A stretch of 64,000 nt of DNA from Oceanobacillus sp. CFH 90083 (lineage in GTDB: Bacteria; Bacillota; Bacilli; Bacillales; Amphibacillaceae): NCBI RefSeq assembly GCF_009389585.1, contig NZ_VIYG01000011.1:62001-126000 (forward strand). The letters are read 5' to 3'. The translations under genes were made by a program, and so were the position numbers. Shown here piece by piece: positions 34,865 through 41,160 of the stretch (position 1 is the first letter of the stretch; each line of letters opens with the position of its first letter). The notes below the pieces were generated by a model. It saw only the letters and a program-made list of their open reading frames with translations. It was not told the origin of the DNA and ran no database searches.

Positions 34865-35437
34865 TTACTCCGGCTTTAACCGATAAGCTTTTTTTGCTTC
34901 TTCGACTTGTTTACGGTGCTTTCCTGTTCCTTTTCCTGTCGGCAGCTCCATCGTACGGATTTCAATAACTTCCTTAAATTTGGTATCTTGACGCAGCCCG
35001 GCCAGTAATGCTTGAAATTTGTACCAATGTAATTTTCCCTGTGCTTCCAATAAATCAATGCCGTAATCCTGATAAAAAGATGCAAAAATATATTCGGCAT
35101 CCTGTTTAATAGAATAAATCTTCTTATCATCCTTCTCTTTATCCATCACAGGCATCGGATTACCGTCAATATCGACAGGAGCATTATCATCTGCATCCTT
35201 ACTTATGGTGCTTTTAAATATTTCAAAAAAGACTTCCTCCTGCTTCGCTAAATCCAGATCGAGTGATCTGCCGAGCAGCATTTCTAAACCTATTTCAATC
35301 TGTTCGACGTCCGTTAATTCCTCATCATGAAGCATATCGAACAGGCGTAAAACATTATCATAGGCTAAATTAATTTCATAAATTTCAGCATCAATAACAA
35401 CAGTATCATTGATAGGATAGGCAAGATTCAGCATCAT
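34865..35437 (-). CDS. phage Gp15-family tail assembly protein
   Basis: A 190-residue protein of the bacteriophage Gp15 family, with VIDAEIYEINLAYDNVLRLFDML at the N-terminus and YSIKQDAEYIFASFYQDYGIDLLEAQGKLHWYKFQALLAGL (given here as the region about residues 108-148) as its most conserved part. In Gram-positive siphophages it lies between the tail chaperone and tape measure and is thought to help assembly. Its frame is the same as the upstream chaperone, separated by TAG-TGA-CAG, so no frameshift fusion is formed. Confidence 0.75.
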   Translation of the reverse strand: MMLNLAYPINDTVVIDAEIYEINLAYDNVLRLFDMLHDEELTDVEQIEIGLEMLLGRSLDLDLAKQEEVFFEIFKSTISKDADDNAPVDIDGNPMPVMDKEKDDKKIYSIKQDAEYIFASFYQDYGIDLLEAQGKLHWYKFQALLAGLRQDTKFKEVIEIRTMELPTGKGTGKHRKQVEEAKKAYRLKPE

Positions 35438-35443
35438 CTGTCA

Positions 35444-35845
35444 CTACTTTTTCTTCTTAGCTGGCTGTTTCTTGTTTTGTTGTAAATATTTCTGTGCTTT
35501 TTCCTGTGCTGAATCAGAGAAACCTCTTTCTTTTAATTCATTTTCGAGGCCTTCAGCTAACTGCGAATAATAGTGCATGCAGTAAACAATAGATGGGGTT
35601 TCCTGATAAACCTTATCAAAAGAACCTTCGCCTAACACAACATCGTAACCCTTCCTTAATGCTTCCTTCGTTAACTCCTGGTTCTCTTCATTTTGATCCA
35701 GTGCCAGATCTTCTAATTCTTCTTTTAACTTTGGAATTTGTTCCCTGAATTTTTTAATTGCCTCATCATCAACAGGAAATTCAAACTTTAATCCTCCAAA
35801 TTCAATAGGTATGACGGGTTTTTCCGTTTGGATTTTAATAGCCAT
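35444..35845 (-). CDS. tail assembly chaperone-like protein
   Basis: A 133-residue protein with a short beta N-terminus (PVIPIEFGGLKFEFPVDDE), a helical middle and a Lys-rich C-terminus. Its size and place, between the tail tube and the Gp15-like protein, match the first tail assembly chaperone of TP901-like phages. Two stops in frame separate it from the next gene. No direct sequence motif fixes the family, so the call leans on position. Confidence 0.65.
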   Translation of the reverse strand: MAIKIQTEKPVIPIEFGGLKFEFPVDDEAIKKFREQIPKLKEELEDLALDQNEENQELTKEALRKGYDVVLGEGSFDKVYQETPSIVYCMHYYSQLAEGLENELKERGFSDSAQEKAQKYLQQNKKQPAKKKK

Positions 35846-35976
35846 TACAGTTCATCACCTTTCCAATGTAAGTAGATAAACTACAAATCCGCTTATTTTT
35901 TCACAGATTCATAGTTTATCCTATATTTTAATACTTCTCAGATAAAACAAGATAAGAGAGCAGCTTATTCACCGCT

Positions 35977-36517
35977 CTATTCCTCTTCTTCCAAATCTTC
36001 CGGTTCATTTGGTTCCTCTCCCCCATTATTCGGGGGATTCTCAGGGAGTAGCCGTTGTCTTTTCAGGACGACGATCCCAGCTGATAGAGCACTCGAATAC
36101 GGCATACTCTGATGCTTCTCCGCCTGTTACTTTCGGGTCTTTCACGGTAGCAACCCCGGCAAATTCATCCCCGTTGGTCCGGACTTGTTTAAACATAATT
36201 TTACGACCTTCTCCAGTCTCAAACTCCAGTCCGGCAATAAATTTCATTGCTTCAATGTCGTCATCATACATACCTTCAAAAGCATAGGTTTTCTTCACAC
36301 TGATCACATCATCCTCCGGTGTCCCATCACCATCATAAAAAGCCATATCCTCTACTTCTTCTTCGGTATCATCCGTTACACTGGAAATCCATTTTGCCAG
36401 ACGTAGCCATTCCACTTCCTCCGACCCATTTTCAGGAATCGTACCTACATAGTATTCTGTTTTTGCATTTTTTTCACGACCAAAAAATTGAATGTTTAAT
36501 TTTAGTAATTCGCTCAT
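35977..36517 (-). CDS. major tail tube protein, with predicted +1 frameshift extension
   Basis: The 0-frame product (36517 to TGA at 36041) has 158 residues, starts MSELLKLNIQFFGREKNAKT and has the tube-protein core (WLRLAKWISSVTDDTEEEV, AKDPKV-like strand, YAVFECSISWDRR). It ends at CCC-TGA. Reading +1 from CCC continues open as ENPPNNGGEEPNEPEDLEEE to TAG at 35977, giving about 180 residues. Three bases after TGA a hairpin with a 6-bp G/C stem follows (36037-36019). CCC-UGA +1 shifting is established for the tail and capsid proteins of Listeria phage PSA. Here it would make a minority of tube subunits with an acidic Pro-rich tail. The base call as tail tube is firm; the frameshift is predicted. 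Confidence 0.8.
36019..36046 (-). promoter_or_regulatory. candidate +1 programmed frameshift site with hairpin
   Basis: RNA sense: CCC-UGA (36046-36041), spacer GAA, then UCCCCC and GGGGGA pairing around GAAUAAU (36037-36019). Peptidyl-tRNA-Pro can slip from CCC to CCU so that GAG is read next. A stop codon as slow-decoding A-site plus a stem downstream is the arrangement known from PSA-type shifts. Confidence 0.6.
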
Positions 36518-36918
36518 AATATACTAACCCCTTTGTAAATTGTAATTTTAGCTGTAATAGATAATTCAAAAATAAAAAATCCCTGCTCATCATATAGAAC
36601 TAATGCAGGGAAAGAACTTGTACGTATACTTTGGAATGTATAACTATTATTTTCACTTGGCAGGGCATCTAAGCCCTCCAGCTCTTGATAAATCCTGGTA
36701 AGACTGTCCAGACACTCTTGTTGATTCTGACTTCTGGCAGTAACTTGTATCGTGTAATTTTTATCACGTGTACCGTCAAAATAAACTGTCTCCTCAGAAT
36801 CAGGGATAGCTGTAATTGAAATAGCATCTTCCTCATTCCATGTTCCAATAACACTCCTGCTGAACAATCCCATACTGTTTATTTTACGGTTTAATTGTTG
36901 CATAAAGTCTATTTTCAT
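36514..36918 (-). CDS. tail terminator/completion protein (Minor_capsid_3-like)
   Basis: A 134-residue protein with DFMQQLNRKINSMGLFSRSV, TWNEEDAISITAIPDSEETVYFDG (residues about 27-50) and TIQVTARSQNQQECLDSL, matching the small minor-capsid/tail-completion family encoded just before the tail tube in TP901/A118-like phages. It overlaps the tube gene start by four bases. It is the first gene of the tail operon: nothing of the capsid or connector genes that normally precede it is intact upstream. Confidence 0.75.
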   Translation of the reverse strand: MKIDFMQQLNRKINSMGLFSRSVIGTWNEEDAISITAIPDSEETVYFDGTRDKNYTIQVTARSQNQQECLDSLTRIYQELEGLDALPSENNSYTFQSIRTSSFPALVLYDEQGFFIFELSITAKITIYKGVSIL

Positions 36919-37460
36919 TTAGCTCATCGCCTTTTTGGTGATTTATTCCTTCTTTCTGCTGTAAATTGATTTTACGATTACATCTTCCAACTGAATAAAG
37001 CTGCTTTTAAATGTAGTTGAGTGCTGCTTCATCTTCATACAAGTTACCTGCCAGCAACTTCAATACGACTGTTTCCAACTATATCAAGCCTCCCTTCCAA
37101 TAAATCTTCTCAAATGTGGCATCACCTCCTTAACAGCATCCAGATTATAGGTAAAATTAAAACGCTATGGGAGAATTTCATCCATAGCGTCTTTCATAAG
37201 ATTTTATCTATCCAATTTTTATTTTTGTTACAAAGCTTCATGACATCTTCTGAATTCATAATATTTATCGTACGAATTTAAAAAGATGTTCATGTACACA
37301 CATTTTTTTCAAAAGATACAGCTTTCATTCATTCCACTCAAAAAGCCTTTACTATCCATACACTCTATGGAATGAGAAATAAGAAAAGACATCCGCAAAT
37401 GGGCGCCTCATATTCGCCAACTCATCACCATATAATGATGCTGTGATTTATTTTATAAAC
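36919..37460. other. leader region of the tail operon
   Basis: About 540 bases without a full gene. Minus-strand pieces near 37000-37135 (MPHLRRFIGREA after GGAGGTG, and LKLLAGNLYEDEAALNYI in another frame) look like remnants of head-tail connector genes. A terminator-like hairpin lies at 37162-37190. This is probably the 5' leader of the tail transcript, reached from the promoter array to the right. Confidence 0.45.
37155..37192 (-). terminator. terminator-like hairpin in the tail operon leader
   Basis: ACGCTATGG (37162-37170) and CCATAGCGT (37182-37190) form a perfect 9-bp stem with an 11-base loop, followed on the minus strand by TTTTAATTTT. It lies between the promoter array and the first tail gene, so late expression may need read-through. 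Confidence 0.7.
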
Positions 37461-38205
37461 TTTTCTATACTATCATACTAGCACCTTTATCATGACACTA
37501 TCAAGACAGCTTTTCGACAAGATCATTTTTTCAAATTGTATTGGCTGCTACATCAAAAAACCACGGAAGCGACTATTTTAACAGCATTTCTGTGGTTTTA
37601 CAATGAAGCCTTATGAATGATTTTGTATATTTTTCTATACTATCATACTAGCACCTTTATCATGACACTATCAAGACAGCTTTTCGACAAGATCAATTTT
37701 CAAATTATATTGGCTACTCTACATCAAAAAACCACGGAAATGATTGTTACAGCATTTCTGTGGTTTTACAACGAAGCCTTATGAATGATTTTGTATATTT
37801 TTCTACACTATCATACTAGCACCTTTATCATGACACTATCAAGACAGCTTTTCGACAAGATCAATTTTCAAATTATATTGGCTACTCTACATCAAAAAAC
37901 CACGGAAATGATTGTTACAGCATTTCTGTGGTTTTACAACGAAGCCTTATGAATGATTTTGTATATTTTTCTACCCTATCATACTAACACCCTTATCATG
38001 ACAGTATCAAGACAGCTTTTCGACAAGATCATTTTTCAAATTATATTGGCTACTCTACATCAAGAAACCACGGAAATGATTGTTACAGCATTTCTGTGGT
38101 TTTACAACGAAGCCTTATGAATGATTTTGTATATTTTTCTACACTATCATACTAACACCCTTATCATGACACTATCAAGACAGCTTTTCGACAAGATCAA
38201 TTTTC
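37461..38205 (-). repeat. tandem 168-170 bp repeats, each with promoter and terminator hairpin
   Basis: Units begin at 37461, 37631, 37799, 37967 and 38135 (periods 170, 168, 168, 168); the last is partial and runs into the 3' end of the activator gene. Each unit carries, on the minus strand, TTGATA, an 18-base spacer and TAGTAT with TG before it (first copy: 37504-37499 and 37480-37475). The four full units also have an AAAACCAC...GTGGTTTT hairpin followed by T's (for example 37728-37767). A transcript from one promoter would meet the neighbouring hairpin after about 80 bases. The repeated stretch starts within the last codons of the activator gene, which suggests it grew from there. Confidence 0.88.
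37475..37504 (-). promoter_or_regulatory. leftmost array promoter, facing the tail genes
   Basis: Extended -10 promoter: TTGATA (37504-37499), 18-base spacer, TGC then TAGTAT (37480-37475). It is the only one of the five copies with no array hairpin in front of it, so its transcript could enter the tail operon leader. Use by the housekeeping sigma factor, possibly helped by the ArpU-like activator, is inferred. Confidence 0.5.
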
Positions 38206-38724
38206 AAAACGTATGGCCGATACCCCAAAAAAGATAACTGGTAAATCCTCTATTGCTTTTTTTAAATATCGATGCACAGTACGTTCATCAATATTCTCTA
38301 ATTCTGCAATTTGTGCAATTGTATATTTTGTACTTGATAGATATCTTTTTTCTAACACATGATAATATTTTAATTCATTTTCGTTACATGAACGTTTGTA
38401 AGCTTCCATTTTTCCCTGGATAAAATAAACCATTGAAATGGATTTTCTTTTACTGCGTTTAATCGATTCGATCGACTCAATGTTAATCGTTTCTATATCT
38501 AATTCCTGAATAGACATTTCATCAAACTCTTCTAATTCATCCTTCAACTCTTCGCAATGCAGCACCAGAGCTCTATAATTTTTCAAAAGCAGCTTAATAT
38601 TATGCAATCGATGATCCTGCTTGGCAACTTCACGTTTCTGCTCATTTTCTTTGTAGGCCATAATTGCTTGCTCAGAAGCAACTTCTGTAATAAATTTTAA
38701 TTGTTCATCAGTTAAATTCATCAT
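38197..38724 (-). CDS. ArpU/RinA-like phage late transcription activator
   Basis: A 175-residue protein. I start at 38724 because GAGGAGG lies seven bases upstream; the longer frame uses a TTG inside that site. The N-terminal part is helical and charged. The C-terminus has a sigma-region-4-like helix-turn-helix (KYTIAQIAELENIDERTVHRYL, about residues 137-158). ArpU, RinA and Xpf-type proteins of this shape switch on late phage genes. Its position immediately upstream of the promoter array and tail operon fits such a role. The stop codon lies within the last partial repeat. Confidence 0.75.
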   Translation of the reverse strand: MMNLTDEQLKFITEVASEQAIMAYKENEQKREVAKQDHRLHNIKLLLKNYRALVLHCEELKDELEEFDEMSIQELDIETINIESIESIKRSKRKSISMVYFIQGKMEAYKRSCNENELKYYHVLEKRYLSSTKYTIAQIAELENIDERTVHRYLKKAIEDLPVIFFGVSAIRFEN

Positions 38725-38826
38725 TATTTTCCTCCTCAACAGCTTGGTATATTCGATAAAAATTTTAGAAATAAAAATCCTGGACTCCTGATCTTTCTCA
38801 TCCTTAAACCCGGCTAAAATTACTGT

Positions 38827-38846
38827 GCAAACCCTATAGGATTTGC
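38827..38846. promoter_or_regulatory. 20-bp palindrome upstream of the activator gene
   Basis: GCAAACCCTATAGGATTTGC is a palindrome with one mismatched pair. It lies about 100 bases before the activator start, in the gap after the 79-residue gene. It could be an operator for a dimeric regulator or the core of a small hairpin. Confidence 0.35.
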
Positions 38847-38892
38847 TAAACGTTCAAATCAGGTGAAATAGCTAAGCATCCAGCAGTCTCTA

Positions 38893-39132
38893 TCAAAACA
38901 TATGTCGTCTTATATCTTCATTTAAAGCTGTCGTTCTTTGTTGAGCAATTTTCTTTTGATTAAGCATTTTAAGATTTTCAAATGCATTATTGAGCTGCTC
39001 TAAGATAGTATTTTTCAGCTCCCATTGACCACATCCAGCAATTCTTAAAATTTTCTCATTGATGCTTAGAATCCGATCGACTTCTTCCATGACCTCATCA
39101 TAGTCCTCTTCCAAAAAATGATCTTTAAGCAT
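38893..39132 (-). CDS. small hypothetical phage-type protein (79 aa)
   Basis: A charged, all-helical protein of 79 residues (MLKDHFLEEDYDEVMEEVDR; later QLNNAFENLKMLNQKK). The start at 39132 has an AAGGAGAAG site. It lies between the Cro-like gene and the late activator, in the early regulatory part of the locus. No family recognised. It might be an anti-repressor, a small regulator or a remnant of replication-region genes. Confidence 0.6.
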   Translation of the reverse strand: MLKDHFLEEDYDEVMEEVDRILSINEKILRIAGCGQWELKNTILEQLNNAFENLKMLNQKKIAQQRTTALNEDIRRHMF

Positions 39133-39171
39133 GTTTTAATCTTCTCCTTAACATAAATTATTTATATAATA

Positions 39172-39188
39172 GTTCAATTTTTTTGAAC
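39172..39188. promoter_or_regulatory. repressor operator 1
   Basis: GTTCAA-TTTTT-TTGAAC, a perfect 6-5-6 palindrome. It overlaps the stop codon of the Cro-like gene and precedes the 79-residue gene. The same half-sites occur twice in the divergent promoter region. Confidence 0.6.
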
Positions 39189-39401
39189 TTCAGTATTAAA
39201 AAAATATCGCGGTATTTCACTACTGTCAATTTCAAGTAATTCTATACTTTTTGCAATTTCTGCCTGCTTCCACCCAACCTTTCCATTTAATTTTAAAGAC
39301 ATTGATCTTTCGGATAGACCGATTGCTTTTGCAAAACTGTATTGATTACCATACTTCTCAACAATTTTGCTGGATAAATTAGAGTAATTAAAATTCATCA
39401 T
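39174..39401 (-). CDS. Cro-like HTH protein (DUF739-type)
   Basis: A 75-residue DNA-binding protein starting MMNFNYSNLSSKIVEKYGNQ, with helix-turn-helix SFAKAIGLSERSMSLKLNGK and the WKQAEIAKSIELL helix. This is the pattern of phage DUF739/Cro-like regulators. It is divergent from the XRE repressor gene across a 285-base control region with two operators. By analogy with lambdoid and TP901-type switches it should oppose the repressor when the locus is induced. Confidence 0.8.
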   Translation of the reverse strand: MMNFNYSNLSSKIVEKYGNQYSFAKAIGLSERSMSLKLNGKVGWKQAEIAKSIELLEIDSSEIPRYFFNTEVQKN

Positions 39402-39686
39402 ACCATCCCCTTTTGTTCAATTAATTTGAACTTCAGTAAATCCTACCATTTAAATTATTTTTCGTCAATAAGAAAGTTCAAATTAATTGAATTTTTTCAT
39501 TGAATAAAAGTTTTATTTTGTATATACTTAAATTATTCTACCAAATCATTTTTTCTTTCTATATGCTTGCATCGGTTATAAATGTTCATCATTTACCTAA
39601 TCATAATATAGCTTCTCTGCGCATTTTAAATAGAATATGTATTATATACAGGCATAAATGAAAAAAGTTTGTAAGGGAGATTTTTA
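39402..39686. promoter_or_regulatory. divergent lysogeny-type switch region with operators 2 and 3
   Basis: Operator 2, GTTCAATTAATTTGAAC (39415-39431), is a perfect palindrome. Operator 3, GTTCAAATTAATTGAAT (39476-39492), has one mismatch; the two centres are 61 bases apart. Both match operator 1 at 39172. The region must hold the promoters of the repressor (plus) and Cro-like gene (minus). No LexA-type box (GAAC-N4-GTTC) is visible. Confidence 0.7.
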
Positions 39687-40073
39687 ATGATGAGATTAAG
39701 TACGGGAGAGCGGTTAAAACAAATCATGAAAGAAAGAAATTTAAAACAAGTAGATATACTTCATTTAACTACAAAATACGCTCATGATCATATAAAAATA
39801 TCTAAAACGGATCTCAGCCAATATGTGAATGGTAAGACGGAGCCCAGACAGGATAAATTATATATATTAGCAGAGGCTTTAAATGTAAATGAAGCCTGGC
39901 TAATGGGCTATGACACGCATAAAGAACGCATTCCTGCTGACAGAAGCGAAGTAGAAAAAGACAAAATAGATACGATTGCGGCACATCATGATGGAGAAGA
40001 TTGGACAGCAGAGGAATTAGAAGAAATTGAGCGGTTTAAAGCTTATATACGTTCTAAGAGAAATGAGGAATAG
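39687..40073 (+). CDS. XRE-family repressor
   Basis: A 128-residue regulator with an N-terminal helix-turn-helix (LKQIMKERNLKQVDILHLTT, then ISKTDLSQYVNGKTEPRQ; residues about 8-50). The WLMGYD motif ending the domain is typical of phage repressors. An acidic C-terminal tail follows without a LexA-type protease domain. The start has an AAGGGAGA site. Its stop is one base before the start of an ImmA/IrrE peptidase gene, the pairing used by elements whose repressor is cleaved by that protease on induction. Confidence 0.88.
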   Translation: MMRLSTGERLKQIMKERNLKQVDILHLTTKYAHDHIKISKTDLSQYVNGKTEPRQDKLYILAEALNVNEAWLMGYDTHKERIPADRSEVEKDKIDTIAAHHDGEDWTAEELEEIERFKAYIRSKRNEE

Positions 40074-40074
40074 T

Positions 40075-40548
40075 ATGTATGAAAAATTATTAGAACACGC
40101 CAGTAAATATAATGTTGAAGTTTATGAAAAGCCGATGGTAAAAAATGTGAAAGGATTATATGCAGATAATATCATATGGATAAATAAAAATTATTTAAAA
40201 ACCTCCGCAGACAAAGGCTCTATTTTAGCAGAAGAATTGGGTCACTACCATACTACAGTCGGAGATATAATAGACCAATCTAAAATTGCAAATCAAAAAC
40301 AAGAGTTACGTGCCAGAACCTGGGCCTACGAACAGACTATTCCTATCTCAAAAATTATAGAAGCACATCGACTAAACTTGAGAAACAAATACGAATTAGC
40401 CAATCACTTAGAGGTTACTGAGCCGTTTTTAGAAGCTGCTTTGCAAAGATATAGAGATAAATATGGTCTATCTGTTAATTATGATAATTATACAATCTGC
40501 TTTGATCCGCTGGGAGTAATTGAGTGGTTTGATCATAAAAATTTTTAA
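40075..40548 (+). CDS. ImmA/IrrE-type metallopeptidase
   Basis: A 157-residue protein (start at 40075 with GAGGAA upstream). The family core is SILAEELGHYHTTVGDI: the zinc site appears as EELGH, a variant usual in phage members of the family instead of strict HExxH. The flanking GLYADNIIWINKNY strand and the C-terminal LEAALQRYRDKYG helix also fit. ImmA proteins cut the adjacent XRE repressor (as in ICEBs1) and so induce the element. It is nearly fused to the repressor gene, so both are made together. Confidence 0.85.
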   Translation: MYEKLLEHASKYNVEVYEKPMVKNVKGLYADNIIWINKNYLKTSADKGSILAEELGHYHTTVGDIIDQSKIANQKQELRARTWAYEQTIPISKIIEAHRLNLRNKYELANHLEVTEPFLEAALQRYRDKYGLSVNYDNYTICFDPLGVIEWFDHKNF

Positions 40549-40609
40549 TCAAAAAAGAACATATATTCTTTTTGTTAATATACTCCTGAATTATTCATAC
40601 TTCAGAATA

Positions 40610-40668
40610 AAACGTTGATATAAAGCCGGACTCCAGCATTCTCTATACCCCGGCTTTATATCAACCAT
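40610..40668. terminator. 16-bp stem terminator between tail locus and EPS region
   Basis: GTTGATATAAAGCCGG (40614-40629) and CCGGCTTTATATCAAC (40650-40665) form a perfect 16-bp stem. The minus strand then reads GTTTTATT. It serves leftward transcripts from the EPS side and lies 65 bases past the ImmA stop on the other side. Confidence 0.82.
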
Positions 40669-40679
40669 TTACCGCATAA

Positions 40680-41130
40680 TACTCCACATATCAATCCGTA
40701 AACCGTTGCAATCCATCTTCAATTGAAATCTGCGGCTTAAAATCAAACAGCCTCCTGAAGTCGATCAGTAGACGCATAAGTGGCAGGAACATCACCCGGT
40801 TTAATCGCTTCAAATTGTTTATTGAGCGCTACTTATTTTCCTAATGATTTACAAATACATTTTTCCAATGTTTCAATAAAGATCATCAGCTTCTCAGGAC
40901 TGTTATTTCCTATGTTAAATACTTTGTGCTTCACTTCACCATTATCTCCACATGGTGGAGCATGACTAATCAACCGTTCAATTCCTTCTACCATATCAAC
41001 GATATATGTGAAGTCGAGATATAAATCATTCGTAAAGTCTCCATCGTTAAAGATTGGGATCGGTTCGTTGTTAAAGAATTTGTTTGTAAACCCGAAATAT
41101 GCCATCTGATCTTCCCTTTGGTCCGTAGTA
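40680..41130 (-). pseudogene. decayed UDP-glucuronate 4-epimerase, C-terminal part
   Basis: One open piece (41105-40833) reads MAYFGFTNKFFNNEPIPIF, then DFTYIVDMVEGIERL and KHKVFNIGNNSPEKLM, the C-terminal half of nucleotide-sugar epimerases of the UDP-glucuronate type. The codons YYGPKGRSDG just before it are in another frame. After the stop at 40833 the frame continues as FEAIKPGDVPATYASTD, then FDFKPQISIEDGLQRFTD after another shift. The Rossmann N-terminal half is absent. It lies directly downstream of UDP-glucose dehydrogenase, whose product would be its substrate, so the cell has probably lost galacturonate supply from this locus. Confidence 0.82.
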
Positions 41131-41160
41131 TGTTAGTCTAATTAAAATTTGCTAGTCTAT

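Noticed and set aside
35438-35446. Possible frameshift fusion of the two tail chaperone genes
   Set aside because: The second gene is in the same frame as the first, separated by TAG-TGA-CAG; no slippery heptamer leads from one to the other, so two separate proteins are likelier.
37461-38205. CRISPR array
   Set aside because: The repeats are 168-170 bp long and the whole unit is conserved; there are no short repeats with variable spacers and no cas genes.
39402-39686. LexA box
   Set aside because: No GAAC-N4-GTTC palindrome; the palindromes here have the form GTTCAA-N5-TTGAAC and are better explained as phage operators.
21676-40548. Complete prophage
   Set aside because: No integrase, terminase, portal, capsid or replication genes and no att-like repeats were found.
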